From positions 310,001 through 374,000 of the forward strand of contig NZ_JACOFR010000004.1 of NCBI RefSeq assembly GCF_019455385.1: a stretch of DNA of 64,000 bases, in the 5' to 3' direction. The position numbers were made by a program, and so were the translations under genes. Shown in pieces: positions 27,536-36,683 of the stretch (positions are counted from its first letter, which is position 1; each line of letters opens with the position of its first letter). The DNA comes from Bradyrhizobium sp. BR 10289 (GTDB lineage: Bacteria; Pseudomonadota; Alphaproteobacteria; Rhizobiales; Xanthobacteraceae). A model generated the notes under the pieces. That model searched no databases. It was not told where the DNA came from and saw nothing but the letters and a program-made list of their open reading frames with translations.

Positions 27536-27565
27536 CGTTATCTTGAGACCAGGGAGACAAGGCCC

Positions 27566-29296
27566 ATGCTGAACACCGCGACCAAGTCCGAGGCACCGGG
27601 CACCGAGCAGGAACTGACGGATGGCTTCCATCTCGTCATCGACGCGCTCAAGCTGAACGGCATCAACACCATCTATAATGTGCCGGGCATCCCGATCACG
27701 GATTTGGGCCGCATGGCGCAGGCCGCCGGCATCCGCGTGATCTCCTTCCGCCACGAGCAGAACGCCGGCTATGCCGCGGGCATCGCCGGCTATCTCACCA
27801 AGAAGCCCGGCGTCTGCCTCACGGTCTCCGCGCCCGGCTTCCTCAACGGTCTCACCGCGCTCGCCCACGCCACCACCAACTGCTACCCGATGATCCTGGT
27901 CTCGGGCTCCTCCGAGCGCGAGATCGTCGACCTCCAGCAGGGCGATTACGAAGAGATGGACCAGCTCGCGATCGCCAAGCCGCTGTGCAAGGCGGCCTAT
28001 CGCGTGCTGCACGCCCAGGACATCGGTATCGGCTTTGCCCGCGCCATCCGCGCCGCGGTCTCGGGCCGTCCGGGCGGCGTCTATCTCGACTTGCCGGCAA
28101 AGCTGTTCGGCCAGGTCATGGCCGCCGAGGCCGGCCGGAAATCGCTGGTCAAGGTGATCGACGCTGCGCCTGCGCAGATCCCCTCGCCCGCATCTGTGAA
28201 GCGCGCGCTCGACGTGCTCAAGAGCGCAAAACGTCCGCTCATCATCCTCGGCAAGGGCGCGGCCTACGCGCAGGCCGACGAGGAGATCAAGACGTTCGTC
28301 GAGAAGAGCGGCGTGCCGTTCCTCCCCATGAGCATGGCCAAGGGCCTCTTGCCCGACACGCATCCGCAGTGCGCCGGCGCTGCCCGCTCGACGGTGCTGA
28401 AGGATTCCGACGTCGTCATGCTGATCGGCGCGCGGCTGAACTGGCTGCTGTCGCACGGCAAGGGCAAGAGCTGGGGCGAGACGCCGAAGAAGTTCATCCA
28501 GGTCGACATCGAGCCGAAGGAGATGGACTCCAACGTCGAGATCGTCGCGCCCGTGGTCGGCGACATCGGCTCGGTCGTCTCCGCCTTCAACCAGGCGATC
28601 GGTGCGGGTTGGACCGCGCCGGCCGACTGGACCAAAGCCGTGTCCACCAAGCGCGAAGAGAACGTCGCCAAGATGGCGCCGAAGCTGATGAACAACAAAT
28701 CGCCGATGGACTATCACGGCGCGCTTGGCGTCTTGAAGAACGTGATCAAGGAGTATCCCGAGGCGATCCTCGTCAACGAGGGCGCCAACACGCTCGACCT
28801 CGCCCGCGGCGTCATCGACATGTACCGCCCACGCAAGCGTCTCGACGTCGGCACCTGGGGCGTGATGGGCATCGGCATGGGCCAGGCGATCGCGGCTGCG
28901 CTCGAGACCGGCCATCCCGTGCTCGCAGTGGAAGGCGACTCGGCGTTCGGCTTCTCCGGCATGGAGGTCGAGACCATCTGCCGCTACAACCTTCCGATCT
29001 GCGTCGTCATCTTCAACAATGACGGCATCTATCGCGGCACCGACGTCAACGGCGCCAACGACGATCCGGCGACCACCGTGTTCGTGAAGGGCGCGCGCTA
29101 CGACAAGATGATGGAGGCTTTCGGCGGCGTCGGCGTGAATGCGACCTCGCCGGATGAGCTGAAGCGCGCCGTGAACGAGGCAATGGCGTCGCGCAAGCCG
29201 ACGCTGATCAACGCGGTGATCGATCCGGCGGCGGGCTCGGAGAGCGGCCGCATCGGCAACCTCAATCCGCAGAGCGTTCTGCAGAAGAAGAAGTAA
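27566..29296 (+). CDS. oxc: Oxalyl-CoA decarboxylase
   Basis: 576 residues, three-domain ThDP enzyme. The catalytic Glu is Glu64 in [38 protein letters not shown] is the ThDP/Mg motif, and [11 protein letters not shown] and [21 protein letters not shown] are characteristic of oxalyl-CoA decarboxylases. It converts oxalyl-CoA to formyl-CoA and CO2 in the cytoplasm. GGGAGA precedes ATG 27566. It is 74 bp after gntR and 65 bp before frc, with which it forms the Frc/Oxc cycle. Confidence 0.97.
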   Translation: MLNTATKSEAPGTEQELTDGFHLVIDALKLNGINTIYNVPGIPITDLGRMAQAAGIRVISFRHEQNAGYAAGIAGYLTKKPGVCLTVSAPGFLNGLTALAHATTNCYPMILVSGSSEREIVDLQQGDYEEMDQLAIAKPLCKAAYRVLHAQDIGIGFARAIRAAVSGRPGGVYLDLPAKLFGQVMAAEAGRKSLVKVIDAAPAQIPSPASVKRALDVLKSAKRPLIILGKGAAYAQADEEIKTFVEKSGVPFLPMSMAKGLLPDTHPQCAGAARSTVLKDSDVVMLIGARLNWLLSHGKGKSWGETPKKFIQVDIEPKEMDSNVEIVAPVVGDIGSVVSAFNQAIGAGWTAPADWTKAVSTKREENVAKMAPKLMNNKSPMDYHGALGVLKNVIKEYPEAILVNEGANTLDLARGVIDMYRPRKRLDVGTWGVMGIGMGQAIAAALETGHPVLAVEGDSAFGFSGMEVETICRYNLPICVVIFNNDGIYRGTDVNGANDDPATTVFVKGARYDKMMEAFGGVGVNATSPDELKRAVNEAMASRKPTLINAVIDPAAGSESGRIGNLNPQSVLQKKK

Positions 29297-29317
29297 GTCC
29301 ACCCCTCAACCCTTATT

Positions 29318-29334
29318 CCCTGCCGGGTGCAGGG
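29318..29334 (+). other. Small hairpin between oxc and frc
   Basis: CCCTGC-CGGGT-GCAGGG, a perfect 6-bp stem with 5-nt loop in the 65-bp gap. It has no T-run. Its geometry resembles the hairpin before oxc. Confidence 0.3.
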
Positions 29335-29361
29335 GCAGACACAGAGTACGGAGCAAACACG

Positions 29362-30639
29362 ATGACCAAAGCGCTCGAGGGCGTTCGCATTCTCGACTTC
29401 ACCCACGTCCAGTCCGGACCGACCTGCACGCAGCTGCTGGCCTGGTTCGGCGCCGACGTGATCAAGGTGGAACGCCCGGGCGTGGGTGACATCACCCGCG
29501 GCCAGCTGCAGGACATCCCGAACGTGGACAGCCTGTATTTCACCATGCTGAACCACAACAAGCGTTCGATCACGCTCGACACCAAGAATCCCAAGGGCAA
29601 GGAAGTCCTCACCGAGCTGATCAAGAAGTGCGACGTGCTGGTGGAAAACTTCGGTCCGGGCGTGCTCGACCGCATGGGCTTCCCCTGGGAGAAGATCCAG
29701 TCGATCAACCCGAAGATGATCGTCGCTTCGATCAAGGGCTTCGGCCCCGGCCCCTACGAAGACTGCAAGGTCTATGAGAACGTCGCGCAGTGCACCGGCG
29801 GCGCCGCCTCCACCACCGGCTTCCGCGACGGCCTGCCGCTCGTCACCGGCGCGCAGATCGGCGACAGCGGCACCGGCCTGCACCTGGCGCTCGGCATCGT
29901 CACCGCGCTCTATCAGCGCACCCACACCGGCAAGGGCCAGCGCGTCACCGCGGCGATGCAGGATGGCGTGCTCAACCTCTGCCGTGTCAAGCTGCGCGAC
30001 CAGCAGCGCCTCGCCCACGGCCCGCTCAAGGAATACAGCCAGTTCGGCGAAGGCGTTCCGTTCGGCGATGCCGTGCCGCGCGCCGGCAACGATTCCGGCG
30101 GCGGCCAGCCGGGCCGCATCCTGAAGTGCAAGGGCTGGGAGACCGACCCCAACGCCTACATCTACTTCATCACCCAGGCCCCGGTCTGGGAGAAGATCTG
30201 CGACGTGATCGGCGAGCCCACCTGGAAGACCGATCCGAACTATGCGAAGCCCGCCGCCCGCCTGCCGCGCCTGAACGAGATCTTCGCCCGCATCGAGCAG
30301 TGGACGATGACCAAGACCAAGTTCGAAGCGATGGAGATCCTCAACAAGGACGACATCCCCTGCGGCCCGATCCTGTCGATGAAGGAGATCGCCGAGGACC
30401 AGTCGCTGCGCGCCACCGGCACCGTCGTCGAGGTCGACCACCCCACCCGCGGCAAGTACATCTCGGTCGGCAACCCAATCAAGCTGTCGGACAGCCCGGC
30501 CGAGGTGACCCGCTCGCCGCTGCTCGGCGAGCACACCGACGAGATCCTGCGCAGCGTGCTCGGCTTCTCGGACCACCAGGTCGCCGACATCCACAAGTCC
30601 GGCGCACTCGATCCGCCGCAGAAGCAGGCGGCCGAGTAA
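29362..30639 (+). CDS. frc: Formyl-CoA:oxalate CoA-transferase
   Basis: 425 residues, class III CoA-transferase. The catalytic Asp is Asp168 in [17 protein letters not shown], matching Asp169 of Oxalobacter Frc. The N-terminus ([31 protein letters not shown]) and [14 protein letters not shown] are Frc-specific. It moves CoA from formyl-CoA to oxalate, releasing formate and regenerating oxalyl-CoA for Oxc. Last gene of gntR-oxc-frc, followed by a strong terminator. Formate can be oxidised by the Fds enzyme encoded at 56.9-62.9 kb. Confidence 0.97.
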   Translation: MTKALEGVRILDFTHVQSGPTCTQLLAWFGADVIKVERPGVGDITRGQLQDIPNVDSLYFTMLNHNKRSITLDTKNPKGKEVLTELIKKCDVLVENFGPGVLDRMGFPWEKIQSINPKMIVASIKGFGPGPYEDCKVYENVAQCTGGAASTTGFRDGLPLVTGAQIGDSGTGLHLALGIVTALYQRTHTGKGQRVTAAMQDGVLNLCRVKLRDQQRLAHGPLKEYSQFGEGVPFGDAVPRAGNDSGGGQPGRILKCKGWETDPNAYIYFITQAPVWEKICDVIGEPTWKTDPNYAKPAARLPRLNEIFARIEQWTMTKTKFEAMEILNKDDIPCGPILSMKEIAEDQSLRATGTVVEVDHPTRGKYISVGNPIKLSDSPAEVTRSPLLGEHTDEILRSVLGFSDHQVADIHKSGALDPPQKQAAE

Positions 30640-30661
30640 GCGGGCTGATCAGAGAATGACG

Positions 30662-30689
30662 AAAGGGCCGCCCTCGGGCGGCCCTTTTT
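30662..30689 (+). terminator. Rho-independent terminator of gntR-oxc-frc
   Basis: AAAGGGCCGCCC (30662-30673) pairs with GGGCGGCCCTTT (30676-30687), followed by T residues. The stem is perfect and GC-rich and begins 23 bp after the frc stop. Confidence 0.9.
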
Positions 30690-31101
30690 GTTTGGCGGCG
30701 GCCGGGCGTTTGTCGGCTCAAACCAAAACTGAAAACAACCCCATGCACAGTAGCGATCCTCTTGGTCCGAAACGGGGTTTCGCATTTTTCGAAATTTTCC
30801 TTGACCCGTCGGGCAAAACAGGGGTATGGTGTCATCATCGGACGAAGCGAAGGTCCCGTTCCCCTACACGACGCGGCTGCCGCTGCCGGCGGGCTTTTCG
30901 TCTCCACAGAGCAACCGCTTCCGAATTAAGTCCGGCCGCAAGGAACGGACGTAGTTCCGTCCCGTTGTTCACATACCGGCACGCCGTGAAATCGCAGGCC
31001 GCCATCCGACGACAGTACATCGTCCACCACCGGCTCGCGAGCGGAAGCGTCCGGTCCGGCGCGGTTCGAGATCGCGCCCGCCCATCCACATCGAGGTCGA
31101 C
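30690..31101 (+). other. 412-bp gap with a possible long leader
   Basis: No convincing protein-coding frame exists here on either strand; the open frames lack good starts. A TTGACC lies at about 30810, and the sequence from there to 31101 is uniformly GC-rich and may be a 5' leader for the 60-residue ORF that follows. A short stem (ACGGA/TCCGT at about 30944-30960) is visible but weak. I recognise no known RNA family. Confidence 0.3.
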
Positions 31102-31284
31102 ATGACGAGAAATCATCCCGAGTCCCGGGCCCTGCGGGAGGCCAACCGGGCGTTCAAACCGGTCGAAACGAAGAAGCCGATGACCGACCACGCGAAGGCC
31201 CAACAGTCCCTTCACGAAAATCGCGAGCGCCTGAAAGCCGAACGACTGGCCCGAGAAGCCCAGCAGGGACATCGTCCCAGATAA
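31102..31284 (+). CDS. Small hydrophilic hypothetical protein, 60 residues
   Basis: The protein begins MTRNHPESRALREANRAFKP and is rich in Arg, Lys, Glu and Gln (HENRERLKAERLAREAQQG), predicting a charged helical or disordered protein. ATG 31102 follows CGAGGTCGAC, a usable ribosome-binding site. The composition is unlike translated non-coding sequence in this region. I assign no function. The preceding 290 bp may be its leader. Confidence 0.6.
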   Translation: MTRNHPESRALREANRAFKPVETKKPMTDHAKAQQSLHENRERLKAERLAREAQQGHRPR

Positions 31285-31520
31285 GGCGATGCCGGTGCCC
31301 GTTATTATTCCGACATCGGGGACAGAACACACTCTCCGTGGACGAAGAAGGACCGGGCCGCGCACGGATAGATGAACCGCGTAAATCGATGTCCGCTTGC
31401 CCCCCAATGGCGGCGAAAGCGGACGTCGTCGGACTTCCGAGAAGGGCAACAGGGAGACCTCACGTCCAGCAAACGAAGTTTGACTTGCCGCGGTCGCGAC
31501 GAACCGACGATAGTGATCGA

Positions 31521-32213
31521 TTAGGAACTTCGTTCGGCGAAGAAGCGAGTATCGTAATTCATCTCACCTATGAAGCTAGTCCCGGTGCTCTCGCGGACGA
31601 CAATTGTAACAGCTTTCCAAACGTCACGACGTCTAGCACCTCCGGCTTGCTTAGAAAGTCTTCCGTAGTTCCACGCGGCGCAGTTGGAGGCAAAATCACC
31701 AAGGCTAGCTGTTCGTTGCGAAATCGTCTGGGGCAGCACAAAGCCAAGAATGATGGCAAGGACCGCGGAGCCAAGGAGCGGGAGCCAAGAACCGAACCAG
31801 AGGGAAAATGCAACGCCACACGCCGTGATAAGCGCCAAAGCAGTAATGGTCGCTGGGTGAAGCTCAAGGGCGGGAAGATCCGTCTCTCGTGAGAGGATAT
31901 CATGTAGGCTCTTAGCCCTGTGCGCGCGAAAAATGGTTCTCAGGTCAGTTTTGGGCGTCAAGCGTTGCACGTAGCCCAAGCGGCGCAGCGCAGCCCGCAA
32001 GCGAAAGAATGCGAGAGCGGTGGGGCAACGGAGGTGTCGCGCCTCGGATATGTTCAGCTTAGATGAGACTATGTCGAAGAGCTGCCCGACCGTTTCACAA
32101 CGGAGCGCTTCCGCGTCAGAAATTTTGACACTGAACGCTTCCTCTACGGCGTAAAGCACGTCAACGTCGTCGCCATCTCCGACCAAGTTGAGGCAATTGG
32201 CAGCTTTGGTCAT
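31521..32213 (-). CDS. Acyl-carrier-like domain fused to a two-helix membrane segment
   Basis: 230 residues. Residues about 12-58 (VDVLYAVEEAFSVKISDAEA, then ETVGQLFDIVSSKL) have the helix pattern of an acyl carrier protein, but the Asp-Ser-Leu phosphopantetheine site is absent. A middle basic region follows. Two hydrophobic helices lie at about 121-160 (ITALALITACGVAFSLWFG; LPLLGSAVLAIILGFVLP). The C-terminal soluble tail ends GEMNYDTRFFAERSS. A degenerate ACP-like domain tethered to the membrane is unusual. Function unknown. Confidence 0.7.
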   Translation of the reverse strand: MTKAANCLNLVGDGDDVDVLYAVEEAFSVKISDAEALRCETVGQLFDIVSSKLNISEARHLRCPTALAFFRLRAALRRLGYVQRLTPKTDLRTIFRAHRAKSLHDILSRETDLPALELHPATITALALITACGVAFSLWFGSWLPLLGSAVLAIILGFVLPQTISQRTASLGDFASNCAAWNYGRLSKQAGGARRRDVWKAVTIVVRESTGTSFIGEMNYDTRFFAERSS

Positions 32214-32525
32214 CGGAAGTGTCCAAGCCTACTACTATGCAACCGGGTAACGATCTGAGGCTACTGCCACAAACCCGTTCCGGCAAGACACCGGCTTAGG
32301 TCGAGCCATCAGCTCGCCCCTTGATCGGGAGTTTCTTAGGCTGAACGACGGCTGTGGGTCAATCGCGACGGTTTGGCCAAGTTTCAGCTACGTCTGGTCT
32401 CGCGCTGACAGCCGACAGATCATCGGCCGTGCCATGCGGCAGCCATGGGCCACAAGCAGACGAAGAAAGAGGCTGATGTTGTTGTTTAGGCGGGGTCCGC
32501 TATCGCTCTGGCCAAAGACCACTGG
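32214..32525. other. 312-bp gap, nothing recognised
   Basis: The gap separates two minus-strand hypothetical genes. I see no open frame with a good start, no clear terminator and no strong palindrome. It should hold the promoter of the ACP-like gene near its right-hand start at 32213. Confidence 0.4.
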
Positions 32526-32906
32526 CTAAGAGTTTGCAGACAAAAACGCCGCCACAAGGTCGAGTGGGATGGTGAGCAAAGCGGTTGGAAGTGAAGCCAG
32601 ATATCCCTCACCGCAATTTCCGCCCGAACCACCGCCATGGCAGGTAATTGTTGGAAAAAGTGCGATGAGCGCAAACAGGCCGATCGCAGTGACGACTGTG
32701 AATGCCGCGATGATCGTGCCGGCGATAAGCCGTTTGAGAAGCAGCAATAAGTCTGGCAGACTTGGTCGCGTAAGCTTGATTAGTAAAGCTCGTCTCACTT
32801 CTTCAGTCTGCGACTTTCGCCACGCCAAAGTTACGATGACGACGAACGCGAGTAGGGGCGAGACGAGCCCGATGACGCTGACGATGGACGCAATGGTTAA
32901 GTGCAT
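32526..32906 (-). CDS. Hypothetical membrane protein, three helices
   Basis: 126 residues. Hydrophobic segments lie at about 5-28 (IASIVSVIGLVSPLLAFVVI), 60-88 (LIAGTIIAAFTVVTAIGLF) and 105-122 (LPTALLTIPLDLVAAFL), with a basic loop between the first two (WRKSQTEEVRRALLIKLTR) and a Gly/Cys-containing external loop (CHGGGSGGNCGEG). The two cysteines could pair outside the membrane. No family is recognised. It belongs to the accessory stretch. Confidence 0.6.
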   Translation of the reverse strand: MHLTIASIVSVIGLVSPLLAFVVIVTLAWRKSQTEEVRRALLIKLTRPSLPDLLLLLKRLIAGTIIAAFTVVTAIGLFALIALFPTITCHGGGSGGNCGEGYLASLPTALLTIPLDLVAAFLSANS

Positions 32907-33152
32907 CTTCCTATGCTACCACTGTCAGCTTCAACCGGTTGTAAACTTCAGCAAAATGTAACCTGGCGTAGCGGGAGGCGCCAAGACCGCTATGGGTCAT
33001 GACCACCCCCGGTATGCTGGCCGACTGCTTCCGGTCCACCGCTATGAGCCGACTGCCCGGTACACTGCCCTGACTTCGCATTCGGGCCAGTTCCGGACAT
33101 ACCACCAACATGTGCCACCATTCCGCTCAGTTGAACTGAAGGCCGAGCAAAG

Positions 33153-33497
33153 ATGGACATTGCCAAGAAGGTGATCGCGAAGCTCCCCCTTGACGAGCTG
33201 TGGGACGAGAAAGAAGTTCTGACCGCGCGCCGTGTCTCTGACGGGCTGAACGCATCGGAAATCATTGAGATGATGCAAGCAGGAGCGACTTTCGTCGTTG
33301 CTGATCTTGAACTACGGCCCCGCTGGATAGACCCGGCGCAACGCTTCGAGTTCTGGAAAACGGAAGTGAAGTCACGGCTTGCAGAGCCTGACAAACCGGC
33401 CTTCCTTGACCGCTTCCCCGACGAGTACTGCTACTTCGCTTCCAAATGGCAACTCGCTGATGGGCTTCCTCTGATTGTCCTTGAACGGCACCATTGA
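33153..33497 (+). CDS. Hypothetical cytoplasmic protein, 114 residues
   Basis: It reads MDIAKKVIAKLPLDELWDEK, then VLTARRVSDGLNASEIIEMM and RPRWIDPAQRFEFWKTEVKS. Composition is balanced, with no signal peptide or membrane helix. The recurring pattern of Trp and charged residues suggests a folded protein. I recognise no family; the ADP-ribosylation-immunity-like or DUF families often seen in such accessory regions are only guesses. Confidence 0.6.
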   Translation: MDIAKKVIAKLPLDELWDEKEVLTARRVSDGLNASEIIEMMQAGATFVVADLELRPRWIDPAQRFEFWKTEVKSRLAEPDKPAFLDRFPDEYCYFASKWQLADGLPLIVLERHH

Positions 33498-33517
33498 CAG
33501 GGACGGCAGGTAGCCAC

Positions 33518-34026
33518 GTCCGCTTTGGGCCAATAGCGGGCGTCGGCCGGGGCCACTCCGATGATCAGCTACGGGCCAGAAGCGGACATCGGCCCTCCGT
33601 CGGGTTTGCTAGGCGGGGTAGCGCCACCTCAGAGCGCGGCGGACGACGATCAGCGCCAAAACATTCACTGCGAGGCCAACCCAAAGAACCGTTGGCACTG
33701 ACCATGCGATGCACCTGGGGATCAGGTAAATGACCTGCCCGATCAGACCGGCAAGCAATGCAACTCTGGTCCAGCCCAATAGCGTTCGTGGTATCCAATC
33801 ATCGGACTGGTCGATCAGATTTGCCGCGATCCATCCTGACAGGAATTCCATGCTTTGCCATAACATCTGGTCGTTCGCAGGCATTTAAGAACTCGGATCA
33901 ATATTGATCAAGTCCGCTTCGGGTCCAAGGCAGACCTCGGCAGCTCTACGATGCATTCCGCTCAGCTCCCGGAAGCGGACGGCGGGAGACGAAGAGCGAA
34001 AGTCAGCTCACGGGCCGGAAGCGGAC
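33518..34026. repeat. Dispersed GTCCGCTT / AAGCGGAC repeats
   Basis: The octamer GTCCGCTT or its complement AAGCGGAC occurs at 33518-33525, 33580-33587, 33912-33919, 33973-33980 and 34019-34026, usually with GGGCC or GGGTC nearby. A further pair lies at 31391-31398 and 31417-31424. A small membrane-protein gene lies inside the cluster. The density in this short stretch is far above the rest of the window. Confidence 0.6.
33609..33884 (-). CDS. Hypothetical small membrane protein, 91 residues
   Basis: It begins MPANDQMLWQSMEFLSGW and has two hydrophobic helices (ALLAGLIGQVIYLIPRC and VPTVLWVGLAVNVLALIVV), then a basic end (RRALRWRYPA), consistent with a positive-inside C-terminus. The gene is bracketed by AAGCGGAC repeats. 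No family is recognised. Confidence 0.5.
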   Translation of the reverse strand: MPANDQMLWQSMEFLSGWIAANLIDQSDDWIPRTLLGWTRVALLAGLIGQVIYLIPRCIAWSVPTVLWVGLAVNVLALIVVRRALRWRYPA

Positions 34027-34586
34027 GTGGGCGAGCCCGCCTCCTACGACACCCAGCACTACGGTCGACGAACCTCGAAGCAGGTCTTTGCCCTCGTTGA
34101 GAGGCCAGCACCTTCGTAGAAGCGCGGGGTTGGCTCACGCGTCGAGGCCGACCGCCAGCTATTGGTTCAGGCGGCGTAAGAGGATGGCGGCGTGCGGCTG
34201 ACTTGCACCCAAGTCCACATCACGTTCGCCACTGATCTGCAGCGCGTTCAGTCACGTCGCTCCCCATGAAGCGAGTTGAAGGCGCACGCTGCTCTTTCGT
34301 GAATGACGGCACCGGCGGAGTCCTGAGCTTGGTGGTCGAGGATACCGAAGCGACTTTGACGATGGCTTTCCCGGTTGCGTCTGACGCAGCGCAAGCCACC
34401 GGCATTTGACGGTTGCATGCCTTGACGACGCGCCCTCATTTCAAGTGGAACTCGCAAGGCCGCTTGCCGGGCCGCCAGGCGCAGTTTAGATTATCGCCCA
34501 TTGCAGGTTCCCGGTCCCATGGTGTGACGGTGGATACTTTTGCTTCGTTTATTCAGTATCGTTCGCGCCTGCTGTAGCTCCACAGC
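33885..34586. other. 702-bp mostly non-coding gap with repeats and one tiny ORF
   Basis: Three of the AAGCGGAC-type repeats lie in the first 140 bp. A 47-codon open frame at 34266-34409 is listed separately. The rest looks degenerate, with short frames only, and probably holds remnants of lost genes. The promoter of the glycosyltransferase gene should be near 34500-34586. Confidence 0.45.
34266..34409 (+). CDS. Possible 47-residue peptide or gene remnant
   Basis: ATG 34266 opens MKRVEGARCSFVNDGTGGV, then LSLVVEDTEATLTMAFPV, ending ATGI. The alternation of hydrophobic and polar residues looks like a beta-rich protein fragment and not random sequence. No ribosome-binding site is evident. It may be the residue of a decayed gene or a precursor-like peptide next to the radical-SAM pair; neither is demonstrated. 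Confidence 0.25.
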   Translation: MKRVEGARCSFVNDGTGGVLSLVVEDTEATLTMAFPVASDAAQATGI

Positions 34587-35576
34587 ATGACTTGTCCCCC
34601 TTCCGCGACATGCGCGCCAACCACCTTTCGGAGCTTTTGGCACGGACGGCAGCTTGGTCCTTATCAGTTGATGGGACTCAAGAGCTTTGTGAAGCTTGGC
34701 CATCGCGTCGAACTGTTCACTTACGATTTTTCCAAGCTGGACGTCCCAGATTGGATCGTGCGAAGAGACGCCTCCGAAATCTGGCCTTCCGATCGCGTAC
34801 TGACCTACAAGAAGGATATCGGAGCAGGAAGCTTTGCCCTGCACTCGAATCTTTTTCGCTACGCTCTCTTATACAAGATGGGCGGCTGGTGGACCGACCT
34901 GGACGTCATTCTGCTGCGCGACACCATTCCGCAGACTGACTTCTTCTTCACGATGGAAACAGCCGACCCGACACGGGCGACGTTTTCCGTCATCAAGTTT
35001 CCGGCCGGGCATCCCGCCATGAGCGAGGCGCGCGATCAATGCATCAGCGCGGGCGAAAGGCCCTTCTACGGCGAAACAGGCGCGGATCTCTTCAGCCGGG
35101 TGGTCCAGAAGTACGAGCTGACCGATTTTGCCCATCCGATGCAGAGCGCATATCCGATTTCAGCCCTCGATGTTTCACGCTTGTTCGACCCCGGGGAACG
35201 CGAGCCTCTCCAGCAGCAATGTGCCAACTCCTGCTTCCTGCACCTGTTCAATGAGACCTGGCGCAGGGCGGGTATTCCAAATGAACTCGGCCCGCCTGTG
35301 GGGTCGTTGGTCGAGCGCTTGCTTCTCGATCACGGGCTGCCCATCCGCGAGCCGCGCATGGACCTTGCAGATCTGAAGCGGTGGACCGCGTACCTGAACC
35401 TGCATGAAGAGTATCAGGCGGGGCTGAGAGCCTATCGCCTGGCTCATGAAGCACTCCAGCAGAAAGTTCTCGAATTGGAAGCATCGGCGGAATCGAGGGC
35501 CTTGGACGCGCAGTCGGTGAAAGTGAGTCCGCTTCGCCGCGTTCTTCGCCTGATAGCCCGGACAGAGGGGCGGTAG
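34587..35576 (+). CDS. Glycosyltransferase with DXD motif (GT32-like)
   Basis: 329 residues. The start FRSFWHGRQLGPYQ, LMGLKSFVKLGHRVELFTYD and LFRYALLYKMGGWWTDLDVILL, with its DLD metal motif, are those of capsular-polysaccharide or GT32-type sugar transferases. The C-terminal 60 residues are helical and charged (HEALQQKVLELEASAES), possibly a coiled coil. It would transfer a sugar from a nucleotide donor; the acceptor is unknown. The stop is separated by one base from the radical-SAM gene, so the two are translationally linked. Confidence 0.82.
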   Translation: MTCPPSATCAPTTFRSFWHGRQLGPYQLMGLKSFVKLGHRVELFTYDFSKLDVPDWIVRRDASEIWPSDRVLTYKKDIGAGSFALHSNLFRYALLYKMGGWWTDLDVILLRDTIPQTDFFFTMETADPTRATFSVIKFPAGHPAMSEARDQCISAGERPFYGETGADLFSRVVQKYELTDFAHPMQSAYPISALDVSRLFDPGEREPLQQQCANSCFLHLFNETWRRAGIPNELGPPVGSLVERLLLDHGLPIREPRMDLADLKRWTAYLNLHEEYQAGLRAYRLAHEALQQKVLELEASAESRALDAQSVKVSPLRRVLRLIARTEGR

Positions 35577-35577
35577 A

Positions 35578-36555
35578 ATGCCTCATTATGACATAGAAGC
35601 CGACTGGCACCTGCTCGACACATGCAACTATCGTTGCGACTATTGCTTCTTCGGCGCTGACGTTCTCGGCTCCAAGTTGAAAAGCTATGCCACGGCCGAG
35701 GCGTGGTCCTCGGCATTCGACCGAACGGGCAAGACGTGGCTTCTTCATTTGACCGGCGGGGAGCCCTCCATCTACCCGAATTTCGTCGAGCTGTGTTCGG
35801 CCCTGGCCAAGCGCCATCTTTTGTCGATCAACACGAATCTGACCAATGCCTCCATCGTGCGGTTTGCACGAGACGTGAATCCCGCGCGCGTGAGCTTCAT
35901 CAATGCGGGCTTCCATCCGGAAGAGCGAGATCGGAGAGGTGAAACCACGCGGTTCATCGAACATGCCGATCTACTTCGGAAGCATGGATTTCGGATCTTC
36001 TGTTCAGTCGTCGCAACCCCGCTCGCGCTGACGACGTTCGATGAAGCTGTCGAGCGGCTCTCGAGAGCCCGGCTCTATCCGGTGCCCAAGCTCTTTCGGG
36101 GCAATTTTGCCGGCAAGTCGTACCCGCTCGCCTATACCGAGCGTGAAAGAACCATGTTCCGCAGCTATGCCCAGCGTGCCCGCGATTTCTATCACGGAGA
36201 AGGCGATGTCTGGGGGGAGCCGCCGAGTATCGACGTGTTCAACGATGATCGATATCTCACGGGACTGCCGACCTACGGCGGTCGCCTTTGCAGCGCTGGC
36301 GAGCGCTTCGTTCAGATCCATCCGAATGGTGACGTCTTCCGCTGCGGCGGGACGGGTCTGCAAGGCAACCTACTTCAGGGCACGACCGTGTTCCAAAGCG
36401 GAGCAAGCGTCTGCCAAACCGAACATTGTTACTATTTTTGCGAGAAATATTCGCAAGCTGAAACGGCGCCGACTGGATTTCAGACGAAACGATCGTCTGT
36501 CACGAACCTATTCGCGCGAAGAATGAGTGATTGGGGATTCAAGCGATCGCCTTGA
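35578..36555 (+). CDS. Radical SAM protein with cysteine-rich C-terminus
   Basis: 325 residues. The cluster motif is Cys16-X3-Cys20-X2-Cys23 (LLDTCNYRCDYCFFG), with a TGGEPSIYPNF SAM-binding motif near residue 60. The C-terminal part has further cysteines (GGRLCSAG, DVFRCGG, VCQTEHCYYFC), a SPASM-like pattern for auxiliary iron-sulphur clusters. GAGGGG precedes ATG 35578. Such enzymes modify peptides, sugars or cofactors. With the glycosyltransferase gene directly upstream, sugar or glycopeptide modification is plausible, but no precursor peptide is identified. Confidence 0.88.
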   Translation: MPHYDIEADWHLLDTCNYRCDYCFFGADVLGSKLKSYATAEAWSSAFDRTGKTWLLHLTGGEPSIYPNFVELCSALAKRHLLSINTNLTNASIVRFARDVNPARVSFINAGFHPEERDRRGETTRFIEHADLLRKHGFRIFCSVVATPLALTTFDEAVERLSRARLYPVPKLFRGNFAGKSYPLAYTERERTMFRSYAQRARDFYHGEGDVWGEPPSIDVFNDDRYLTGLPTYGGRLCSAGERFVQIHPNGDVFRCGGTGLQGNLLQGTTVFQSGASVCQTEHCYYFCEKYSQAETAPTGFQTKRSSVTNLFARRMSDWGFKRSP

Positions 36556-36683
36556 GCATTCGGCTGGAGCATCGAAAGCACGACGACGCCGTCCAATCAT
36601 CATCCCTGCGCGCGCCGACATGACGCCGCAGTGTTGCACCTTATCTCGCGGGAGGCCTCATTCTCGCCTCCCAAGCTCGATGC

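Noticed and set aside
30835..31449. 204-residue minus-strand frame over the possible leader and the small ORF
   Set aside because: No good start or family motif; it runs antisense to the 60-residue gene and appears to be a shadow.
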